This document shows, in pieces, positions 1 to 5,874 of a stretch of DNA of 8,170 nt (position 1 is its first letter; each line of letters opens with the position of its first letter). A program made the position numbers and the translations under genes. The notes beneath the pieces were generated by a model. That model had not been told where the DNA came from, searched no databases, and saw nothing but the letters and a program-made list of their open reading frames with translations. Origin of the DNA: Actinomycetota bacterium (GTDB taxonomy: Bacteria > Actinomycetota > Thermoleophilia > Gaiellales > Gaiellaceae). The stretch is taken from NCBI GenBank assembly GCA_016870235.1, contig VGCB01000099.1, positions 1 to 8,170 on the forward strand. The letters are read 5' to 3'.

Positions 1-776
1 GCGACGACGAGCACGATGACGAGCACGATGACGAGCACGATCAGGATCAGGCCGGAGCGCACGACCATCACCAGGAGCTCGCGCCCGAGCGGGTACGGAT
101 CGTCAGCCGTCGGCGCGGGAGCCGGCGTCGAAGCGACGGCGGGATCGGGAGCGGCCGGATCGTATGGGAGTGCCCCCGCCTCGGTCGTCGACGCCGCGCG
201 CGCGGGAGGTACCCGGCCCGACCGGCTCGTAGACTGCGCTGAGCTCGCAGGCGCCGCTGGCCCCGGCGCCGGCACGTAGTCGATCGCTGGCCCGTCGAAG
301 CGCTCGCCGTACACCGCGCTCGACAGCGCGCGCAGCCCGGCCACGACCTCGCCGTCCCAACCGAGGTGCTCGCGGATCGTCGCCAGCGCCTCCGCGTGCC
401 CGGTCTTTCCGATCAGCGCGATCTGCCGCTCGATCAGCCAGATCGCCTCGCACAGCCTCTGGACGCCCTCCTCCCCGTCCCGCTCGGCGAGCACGAGCCG
501 CTCGACCGCGAGGCCGAGGTGGTAGCCGAGCCCGAGCGACTCGGCGATCGTCACTGCCGCGCGCAACTCCTCGAAGGAGCTTCGGACGTGGGGCGCGTCG
601 CCCGAGACAGGCTCGCGGGGCGCGATGACGTCGCCCGCCGGCACGATCTCCGCCGGTCGAGGTGCCTCCCACGAGACCTCGCGTGAAGCCGTCGAACGAT
701 TCGGCGTGCGGCTCGCGTCGCTGCCAGAGGCGTGCTCCGTCCTGCGAAGGCGTCCGATGGAGCGCGAGAAGTCCAT
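1..776 (-). CDS. Unrecognised protein with helical domain, Pro/Ala-rich linker and C-terminal membrane helix (3' end beyond window)
   Basis: Reading leftward from an ATG at 776, the frame stays open for about 258 codons to the window edge, so the C-terminus is missing. It begins MDFSRSIGRLRR. Residues 1-60 are polar and low in structure. About 64-142 are rich in amphipathic helix (for example SFEELRAAVTIAESLGLG, then a stretch around EAIWLIERQIALIGKTG). About 160-230 form a Pro/Ala/Ser/Thr-rich linker. From about 231 a very hydrophobic helix (I/V/L only from 243 on) runs to the edge and should cross the membrane, placing the helical domain in the cytoplasm if the protein is tail-anchored. I do not recognise the family. 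The other leftward frame over 103-672 is Arg/Ala-rich and looks like a shadow. An in-frame ATG at 851 with GAGGGA 11 bases upstream is a rival start. The gene is divergent from the tRNA-Ser gene. Coding status is likely because of the ordered domain, linker and helix layout; function is unknown. Confidence 0.7.
   Translation of the reverse strand, partial: MDFSRSIGRLRRTEHASGSDASRTPNRSTASREVSWEAPRPAEIVPAGDVIAPREPVSGDAPHVRSSFEELRAAVTIAESLGLGYHLGLAVERLVLAERDGEEGVQRLCEAIWLIERQIALIGKTGHAEALATIREHLGWDGEVVAGLRALSSAVYGERFDGPAIDYVPAPGPAAPASSAQSTSRSGRVPPARAASTTEAGALPYDPAAPDPAVASTPAPAPTADDPYPLGRELLVMVVRSGLILIVLVIVLVIVLVV
6..41. repeat. Three perfect tandem copies of a 12-base unit inside a gene
   Basis: The unit GACGAGCACGAT occurs at 6-17, 18-29 and 30-41 with no mismatch. 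Read leftward it encodes Ile-Val-Leu-Val three times, so it builds most of the hydrophobic C-terminal helix of the protein coded there. Because 12 is a multiple of three, a gain or loss of a unit would lengthen or shorten the helix by four residues without shifting the frame. Confidence 0.9.
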
Positions 777-781
777 GAGGT

Positions 782-802
782 CGTCCGCCCGTCGGGCGGA
801 CG
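782..802. repeat. Perfect 10-base inverted repeat with a one-base centre
   Basis: The arms CGTCCGCCCG (782-791) and CGGGCGGACG (793-802) are exact reverse complements around one T. The repeat ends five bases before the ATG at 776 of the leftward gene, within the 166-base divergent gap to tRNA-Ser. It could be an operator for a dimeric regulator or an RNA hairpin hiding the start region. If translation starts at 851 instead, it is simply coding sequence. I saw no convincing -35/-10 pair for either direction in this gap. Confidence 0.45.
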
Positions 803-942
803 TCTCAGGGTACTCGGCCGTAGAGGATGCCGCCAGGTGCCGGCGTCCCATGGGCCTGCGGTTCCCTCGATCGGTAGCTTGCCTGGTCGGGCGCCGGTCG
901 ATCACACTCCGGGAGACAGGCACGCTGAGAGACAAGCACCTG

Positions 943-1036
943 GGAGCGGTGGCAGAGTCTGGTCGATTGCAGCTGCCTTGAAAGCAGCCGGCCCGTTCAC
1001 GCGGGCCCGGGGGTTCGAATCCCTCCCGCTCCGCCA
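943..1036 (+). tRNA. tRNA-Ser (anticodon UGA)
   Basis: A complete class II tRNA. The acceptor arms GGAGCGG (943-949) and CCGCTCC (1026-1032) pair over seven bases, followed by G1033 and an encoded CCA (1034-1036). The anticodon stem GCTGC/GCAGC (972-976, 984-988) encloses the loop CTTGAAA, whose anticodon TGA (979-981) reads the serine codon UCA. A long variable arm, GGCCCG paired with CGGGCC, is typical of tRNA-Ser. The T arm has the TTCGAAT loop closed by GGGGG/CCCTC with one G-T pair. All parts are intact, so it should be functional. Confidence 0.98.
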
Positions 1037-1050
1037 GCAATGCGAAGTTA

Positions 1051-1085
1051 GAACCCCGGGGCCGGTAGGCCTCGGGGTTCTTCTC
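1051..1085 (+). terminator. Hairpin terminator after tRNA-Ser
   Basis: Starting 14 bases after the CCA end, GAACCCCGGGGCC (1051-1063) pairs with GGCCTCGGGGTTC (1068-1080) to give a 13-pair stem with one G-T pair and a four-base GGTA loop. The following TTCTC is only weakly T-rich. Position and strength fit an intrinsic terminator for the tRNA transcript. Confidence 0.75.
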
Positions 1086-1224
1086 GTGTCCCCGGCCGGT
1101 CTCTGGGAGGCGAGGGTCCTTCTCGTCACGGGTCGCCTGGCGGCCCTGGGTTGGTCTTGGGCTGTCTGGAGCTTGTCGCCCGTCTCTTCGGTTTCGTCGT
1201 CTGGGCCGTCGAGTCCGAACCCTG

Positions 1225-1267
1225 ACCCGCTCCCCCTCTCAGCCGTCGCGGGAGAAGGGGAGCGGGT
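1225..1267 (-). terminator. Long hairpin 31 bases past the peptidase stop
   Basis: ACCCGCTCCCC (1225-1235) is the exact reverse complement of GGGGAGCGGGT (1257-1267), an 11-pair stem. TCTC (1237-1240) and GGAG-type bases (1252-1255) extend it inward, leaving a loop of about 11 bases. It lies downstream of the leftward peptidase gene and probably ends its transcript, although no T run follows on that strand. Its CCCTCTC/GGGAGA core resembles hairpins scattered between genes in many GC-rich bacteria, so a dispersed repeat is an alternative reading. The rest of 1086-1298 shows nothing I recognise. Confidence 0.5.
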
Positions 1268-1298
1268 GAGTCGCTGGGAGCCGGTGCAGCGGCTTGTT

Positions 1299-3311
1299 CT
1301 ATGGCAGCAAGGTCCCGCCGCCGAAGTCGTCCAGCAGGGCGTTCGGGGCGGCTACCGTCCAGATGCCGATCTTGCCGCCCTTCGCGTTGAAGAAGGCCTG
1401 GTCAGTCGCAGTGAGCGTCGCGGTGGTGACCAGTGTGCCGTTCTTGTAGATCTCGACCGTGCCGCTGGCGAGCACCCGTGCGCCGAGCCTGTCGCCATTC
1501 GCAAACGTCGCGGCCGTACTGGGATAGAGCGTCCAGTTGCCGTTCCTCCCGAGCCGCAACGCCGACACCCGCACCGCCCGGGCCCGGGCGTCGTAGACGA
1601 CCGAGATCGCGCCGGAGTTCGGGATGCTGCCGGTCTGGACCTTCAGCAGCAGGCCCTGCGACCGGCTGCCGCTGTCGATCGTGGACAGCGTGACGAACGC
1701 TTCCTGGCTCGTGCCGAAGGAGCTGGGCTTCCAGACGATCGGGCCACCGAGCTGCACGTCGAGCTTGTTGCCTGCGATCCTGTAGAAGACAGAGCCTGTC
1801 AGGCCCTCCCAGTTGCTGCCGACGCTGCCATTGGCCCGGTTGAACGTGTCGAGAGCGCCAGCTGGGGGAGCGATCTGCGTGTTCGTGAAGGTGCAGTCGA
1901 CCGTCTCGCCAGCAGCCACGTTGATGGTCGCTGTGCGGGTGCCGACATTGACCGTGCTGTTGTTGGTCGGGTCGGTGCATGACAGGCCGGTCAAGCTGTA
2001 GCCACTGGGGGCGTTCTCGCTCACCGTGTACGAGCCGGGGACCACGCTGTTGATGGTCCGGTTTTCCCCGTCGTTGAGCGTGAAGCTGGTCGTCCCCGGC
2101 ACATTGCTCGTGAAGCCGAAGCCCGTGCCGCCCGTCGGGCTTGTCGCCTTGCGGATGATGATCGTGCCTGGCGGCACGGCATTTGCCAACGCCAGATCGG
2201 CCATCAGGATGCCCTTGCCGGTGTTGACGTCGAACCCCGGATCCTGGATATCGAGCAGGCTCGCTTCCAGAATCGCGCGCACCTGGGTGTTGGTACGGGT
2301 CAGGTTGGTGCTCCACACCAGCGCGGTGATCGCGGCGGCGGCCGGCGCGGAGGCGCTGGTGCCGCAGAAAGGAGCGAAGCCGGGAACGCTGGTCACGCCA
2401 CAATCGCCGGCGGTCAGGATCGGCTGCTGGAGCGTCTGGCCGCCGCTGGCGAGGAAGTTGCCGGGCGTGATCGGCGTGCCGTCCTCGAAGTAGAACATCT
2501 TGCGCGGGCCGTCGGAGGAGAAGGGCTCGCCCTGCGACGCGGTCGTGAAGTAGCCCGGCGGGGTGTTGACGGCATCGGTGGCGCTCGCCCCGCCCACGGC
2601 GATGGCGTTGAAGTTGGCGGAGTGACCGATGATCTCGCCGGGGGTGGCGATCGCCAACGGGGATTCGCCGGCGAAGAGCCGTAGGTAGCGTGAGGCCGCG
2701 GTGCCAGACTTGAAGATCACAATTCGCTCATCGGGCTGCGCGGCGAAGATCTCTTCGAAGGGTGCGTCGTTGCCATCCTGGATGTTTGTGGAAGCGTTGA
2801 CCACCGAAGTGCCGTCGGCGCTGAGCACGTACAGGTCGTAGTCGTTCGCGGACGTCGTGTACTCGTCGCTCCATTGCAGGGACACGTAGGAGTTGGCCGA
2901 GACGCGGTTGTACGTCTGCGCCCCATAGGAGTGGACGGTGCCGCCAGGGAGGAGCGCGTTGGTGCCGCCATTGACGAAATCACCCTCCCACACCCTGGAG
3001 GTGCCGGCCCTGAAGTTGCCCTCGTTGCCGGCCGCCGAGAAGTACAGCGCGCCACTGGCGACGACCTGGTTGACCGCCTGCCCGATCTCGTCGTCCTGAA
3101 ACTGCCACTCGCCGCCGTAGGTCAGATCGTCCACGATTATCTGGGCGCCGGCGGCGCGCAGCGCGAGGATGTTGTCGCCAAAGGCTGCCTTCGACGGGCC
3201 ACCGGTCGAGAAGATGATCTTGGCGCCGGGGGCGATGTCGTGCACGATCTCCGACATGGCGGTGTCCTCGCCGCTGCCCGGACGGCCGTTCTGGCCGGGC
3301 AGGACTGAGCT
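1299..3311 (-). CDS. S8/S53-like serine peptidase with prealbumin-like and LamG-like C-terminal domains, 5'-truncated
   Basis: About 670 codons of uninterrupted peptidase-like reading frame end at TAG (1299-1301). From the N-side: GEDTAMSEIVHDIAPGA (Glu codon 3267-3269), IIVDDLTYGG (Asp codons 3126-3131), YFSAAGNEGN, then GTSASAP with the presumed nucleophile Ser at 2355-2357. This order matches the S53-like branch of subtilases, in which Glu stands where subtilisin has His. About 2172-1880 encodes a beta-rich prealbumin/SpaA-like domain (GSYTVSENAPSGYSLTGLSC to CTFTNT). About 1850-1302 encodes a LamG-like domain beginning DTFNRANGSVGSNW. Such proteins are normally exported, yet the signal peptide and the N-terminal part of the fold are absent. 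Upstream of about 3311 the frame is only antisense of the neighbouring gene, and the first standard in-frame ATG below the junction is at 3257. It is probably a non-functional remnant, or joined wrongly in assembly. Domains are fairly sure; true extent is not. Confidence 0.75.
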   Translation of the reverse strand, partial: SSVLPGQNGRPGSGEDTAMSEIVHDIAPGAKIIFSTGGPSKAAFGDNILALRAAGAQIIVDDLTYGGEWQFQDDEIGQAVNQVVASGALYFSAAGNEGNFRAGTSRVWEGDFVNGGTNALLPGGTVHSYGAQTYNRVSANSYVSLQWSDEYTTSANDYDLYVLSADGTSVVNASTNIQDGNDAPFEEIFAAQPDERIVIFKSGTAASRYLRLFAGESPLAIATPGEIIGHSANFNAIAVGGASATDAVNTPPGYFTTASQGEPFSSDGPRKMFYFEDGTPITPGNFLASGGQTLQQPILTAGDCGVTSVPGFAPFCGTSASAPAAAAITALVWSTNLTRTNTQVRAILEASLLDIQDPGFDVNTGKGILMADLALANAVPPGTIIIRKATSPTGGTGFGFTSNVPGTTSFTLNDGENRTINSVVPGSYTVSENAPSGYSLTGLSCTDPTNNSTVNVGTRTATINVAAGETVDCTFTNTQIAPPAGALDTFNRANGSVGSNWEGLTGSVFYRIAGNKLDVQLGGPIVWKPSSFGTSQEAFVTLSTIDSGSRSQGLLLKVQTGSIPNSGAISVVYDARARAVRVSALRLGRNGNWTLYPSTAATFANGDRLGARVLASGTVEIYKNGTLVTTATLTATDQAFFNAKGGKIGIWTVAAPNALLDDFGGGTLLP
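3301..3304 (+). promoter_or_regulatory. Possible ribosome-binding site deciding the 3313 start
   Basis: AGGA lies eight bases before the ATG at 3313 and supports that start over in-frame ATGs further upstream such as 3169, whose extra residues are antisense of the peptidase gene. The same bases also read as the peptidase-like leftward codons for Ser-Val-Leu, so the match could be chance. No promoter for the operon is visible upstream, because peptidase sequence fills the space. Confidence 0.4.
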
Positions 3312-3312
3312 G

Positions 3313-4815
3313 ATGGGCGCCGCAGAGCCCGCCTCAACACCGGTCGCGAACCTTCGTGTCCTCCAGCCGGTCGCCGCGCCGCTCCTCCTGGAGCAGCAGC
3401 GCCGCCGCAAGGCGCACGTCTCGCTCGGCCTCGCGCTCGCCGACATGCTCGGCCTCGGGTTCGCCATCGTCCTCGCGGCGATCGTCGTCAGCCCGACCGG
3501 CATCCACGGCGAGGACGGCGCGATCGGCGCCGTCGTCACGATGCTCGTCTGGCTCGGCGTCGCCTCCACGCTCGGCCACTACGACGCGGACGCCCGCCGC
3601 CGTCCGAACCGCTCCCTCGGGATCGGCGGCATGGTCGTCATGCTCAGCGCGATCACGTGGGGGATCGTGATGTTCACGATGATCATGCCGGACGTCGGCA
3701 CTCCCTCGACGCCGTTCCTCGTCGCCTACACCGGCTTCGCCGTGCCCCTGATCTGGGGGATCCGCGAGGCGACCCTCGCGCTCTATCGCCGGACCAAGGC
3801 GCTCATGCAGCGCGTCGTCATCCTCGGCGCCGGCGACGTCGGCCAGCTCGTCGCGCGGAAGATCCAGAACCATCCCGAGTACGGCTTCGAGCTCATGGGG
3901 CTCGTCGACGACGCCCCCCGCGAGCGGCGCCTCGACCTGGCCGAGCTCAAGCTGCTCGGGTCGCCGAGCGATCTCTGGGAGATCGTCGCCGAGAATGGCG
4001 TCGAGCGCGTCATCGTCGCGTTCTCGAGCAAGGAGACGAAGGAGACGCTCGCGACGATCCGCCAGCTCGCGGCCAACGGCATCCACATCGACATCGTGCC
4101 GCGGCTGTTCGAGGCGATCCCGCCGCGGAGCCGGCTCGACGAGGTCGAGGGGATCACGCTCGTGACCGCGCCCGCCACCCCTGGTCGGCGCAAGGGCTAC
4201 CGACTCGGAAAGCGCGCCTTCGACCTCGTCGTCGCGGGCGCGATGCTCCTGATCGCGGCTCCGCTCTTCGCGTTCATCGCGTGGCGCGTGCGCGCCGACT
4301 CGCCCGGCCCGATCTTCTTCCGTCAGACCCGCTGTGGCGAGGGCATGCGCGAGTTCACGAGCCGCAAGTTCCGGACGATGCGCACGGGCACGTCGATGAC
4401 GGCGCACAAGGACTACATCGCCGCCTCGATGAGCTCGACGATCGCGCCGGAGTCGGACGGCCTCTTCAAGCTCACCCAGCACGACGCGATCACGAAGAGC
4501 GGCGCCTGGCTCCGGAAGACGAGCCTCGACGAGCTCCCGCAGCTCATCAACGTGCTGCGCGGCGACATGTCGCTCGTCGGCCCGCGCCCGTGCATCCCGT
4601 ACGAGACCGAGTTCTTCGAGGCGCACCATTTCGAGCGGTTCAGCGTCCCCGCGGGCCTGACGGGGCTCTGGCAGACGGCTGCCCGCGCGCACGTCACGTT
4701 CAAGGAGGCGCCCGAGCTCGACGTCGCGTACGCACGCTCCTGCTCGTTCACGTTCGACCTCCGCCTGCTCCTGTCCACGCCCGGCTCGATTCTCTCCCGA
4801 GGTAACACGCGATGA
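3313..4815 (+). CDS. Polyprenyl-phosphate sugar-1-phosphate transferase (exopolysaccharide priming enzyme)
   Basis: A 500-residue membrane enzyme predicted to move a sugar-1-phosphate from a nucleotide sugar to undecaprenyl phosphate, the first step of exopolysaccharide or capsule repeat-unit synthesis. Four hydrophobic segments lie near residues 38-59, 70-88, 103-125 and 132-150. A cytoplasmic Rossmann-like domain follows (VVILGAGDVGQLV from about 168). The bacterial sugar transferase core starts at KRAFDLVVAGA (about 300) with a fifth membrane segment at about 303-322. Then come SPGPIFFRQ, the catalytic Asp-Glu dyad in TSLDELPQL (D406, E407, matching the PglC dyad) and SLVGPRP (420-426). 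Length and order fit the long WbaP-like class. The ATG at 3313 was chosen because upstream residues are peptidase antisense and AGGA precedes it; a slightly clipped natural N-terminus cannot be excluded. It is the first gene of a rightward operon, its stop overlapping the next start as ATGA. The sugar used cannot be read from the sequence. Confidence 0.93.
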   Translation: MGAAEPASTPVANLRVLQPVAAPLLLEQQRRRKAHVSLGLALADMLGLGFAIVLAAIVVSPTGIHGEDGAIGAVVTMLVWLGVASTLGHYDADARRRPNRSLGIGGMVVMLSAITWGIVMFTMIMPDVGTPSTPFLVAYTGFAVPLIWGIREATLALYRRTKALMQRVVILGAGDVGQLVARKIQNHPEYGFELMGLVDDAPRERRLDLAELKLLGSPSDLWEIVAENGVERVIVAFSSKETKETLATIRQLAANGIHIDIVPRLFEAIPPRSRLDEVEGITLVTAPATPGRRKGYRLGKRAFDLVVAGAMLLIAAPLFAFIAWRVRADSPGPIFFRQTRCGEGMREFTSRKFRTMRTGTSMTAHKDYIAASMSSTIAPESDGLFKLTQHDAITKSGAWLRKTSLDELPQLINVLRGDMSLVGPRPCIPYETEFFEAHHFERFSVPAGLTGLWQTAARAHVTFKEAPELDVAYARSCSFTFDLRLLLSTPGSILSRGNTR

Positions 4816-5873
4816 GCGACGTGTCCGCTAACGATCACATCGGCCTCGCGGTCGTCGGCACCGGCTACTGGGGCCCGAACCTCGTCCGGAACGCCCACGA
4901 GATCGAGGGGACCAACGTGCGGTACGTGTGCGACCTCCGCCCGGAGCCGCTCGCGCGCATCGCCGCACGCTTTCCCGGCGTGCAGACGACGCAGCGCTTC
5001 GAAGACGTGCTCGCGGCCGACTCGGTCGACGCGGTCGTGATCGCGACGCCGGTATCGACGCACTACCCGCTCGCGTCGGCCGCGCTGGCTGCGGGGAAGC
5101 ACGTTCTCGTCGAGAAGCCGCTGGCCGCCTCCACCGACGAGGCGGCGCGCCTCGTCGCCGAGGCCGACAGCCGCGGCCTCGTGCTCCTGCCGGGGCACAC
5201 GTTCCTCTACAGCCCGCCCGTGAACATGGTCGCGGAGCTGATCGCGACCGGAGAGCTCGGCGAGATCTACTTCATCTCGACGAGTCGGGTGAATCTCGGG
5301 CTGCATCAGACCGACGTGAGCGTGATCTGGGACCTGGCGCCGCACGACTTCTCGATCCTCCGCGACTGGCTCGGAGAGGCCGCGACCTCGACGACGGCGG
5401 TGGGTCGCGACTGCATCCTCGGCGGGATGGCGGACGTAGCCTTCGTCGGCCTCGACTTCCCGAGCGGGACGATCGCCCACGTCGAGCTCTCGTGGCTCGC
5501 CCCGGCGAAGCTCCGCCGGACGACAGTCGTCGGCTCACGCAGCATGGTCATCTACGACGACACGAGCCCGGAGCCCGTGCGCGTCTACGACTCGGGCGTG
5601 ATGCTCGAGGATCCGCAGAGCTTCGGCGAGTACAAGCTGACCTACCGCACGGGCGACATCATCTCACCGCGGGTCAAGCCCACGGAGCCGCTCTCGCTGG
5701 AGCTCCAGGACTTCTGCAACTCCATCCGCACCGGCGCGACTCCACGTTCCTCCGCGGTTCTCGGACTGGAGGTCGTCAGCATGATCGAGGCCGCCGAGCA
5801 GTCGCTCGCAGAGGACGGCCGCCGCGTTCCGGTCTCCGAACCTCTGGCGCTTCTCGGTAACGTGTCCGGGTAG
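4812..5873 (+). CDS. Gfo/Idh/MocA-family NAD(P)-dependent nucleotide-sugar dehydrogenase
   Basis: A 353-residue cytoplasmic oxidoreductase. The N-terminal Rossmann fold opens with VVGTGYWGPN (14-23), the dinucleotide-binding loop. VIATPVSTHYPLA precedes the family signature VEKPLA, with the conserved Lys at 102. The C-terminal half carries WDLAPHDFSIL, whose His178 sits where family members keep their catalytic His, and then the beta-sheet domain with typical stretches such as ELSWLAP. Length is normal. The closest well-known relatives in surface-glycan loci are the WbpB/WlbA enzymes, which oxidise UDP-GlcNAc-derived sugars at C3 ahead of transamination. No aminotransferase is visible here, so the substrate stays open. 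Start choice is firm: the ATG at 4812 overlaps the upstream stop by ATGA, and GAGG at 4799-4802 lies nine bases before it, implying translational coupling and one transcript with the transferase. Confidence 0.92.
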   Translation: MSDVSANDHIGLAVVGTGYWGPNLVRNAHEIEGTNVRYVCDLRPEPLARIAARFPGVQTTQRFEDVLAADSVDAVVIATPVSTHYPLASAALAAGKHVLVEKPLAASTDEAARLVAEADSRGLVLLPGHTFLYSPPVNMVAELIATGELGEIYFISTSRVNLGLHQTDVSVIWDLAPHDFSILRDWLGEAATSTTAVGRDCILGGMADVAFVGLDFPSGTIAHVELSWLAPAKLRRTTVVGSRSMVIYDDTSPEPVRVYDSGVMLEDPQSFGEYKLTYRTGDIISPRVKPTEPLSLELQDFCNSIRTGATPRSSAVLGLEVVSMIEAAEQSLAEDGRRVPVSEPLALLGNVSG

Positions 5874-5874
5874 C

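Noticed and set aside
103..672. Leftward 189-residue frame
   Set aside because: Arg/Gly/Ala-rich shadow of the frame offset by one base, which has ordered helices, a linker and a membrane helix.
879..942. Promoter for tRNA-Ser with TTGCCT at 879
   Set aside because: The hexamer at the expected spacing (around 902) does not resemble a -10 box, so the call would be arbitrary.
902..1129. Leftward reading frame of 75 residues across the tRNA-Ser gene (contains SGRDSNPRARVNG)
   Set aside because: It is the antisense of tRNA-Ser; this peptide is a well-known false call over serine tRNA genes.
732..1982. Rightward reading frame of 416 residues
   Set aside because: It runs through the tRNA gene, its terminator and antisense of the peptidase; composition is Arg/Ala/Val-rich without any fold signature.
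1026..3340. Attachment-site duplication of the tRNA-Ser 3' end around the peptidase junction
   Set aside because: By eye the tRNA end (TTCGAATCCC to CGCCA) has no second copy near 3312; only short matches such as CCCGCTCC at 1227 occur, explained by the hairpin.
3312..3569. Extension of the peptidase frame upstream to an ATG at 3569
   Set aside because: These codons are exact antisense of the sugar transferase's first membrane segments and look nothing like a signal peptide.
3334..4692. Long leftward open frame opposite the sugar transferase
   Set aside because: Charged Arg/Asp/Glu/Ala-rich composition typical of antisense frames in GC-rich genes; the rightward strand has clear enzyme motifs.
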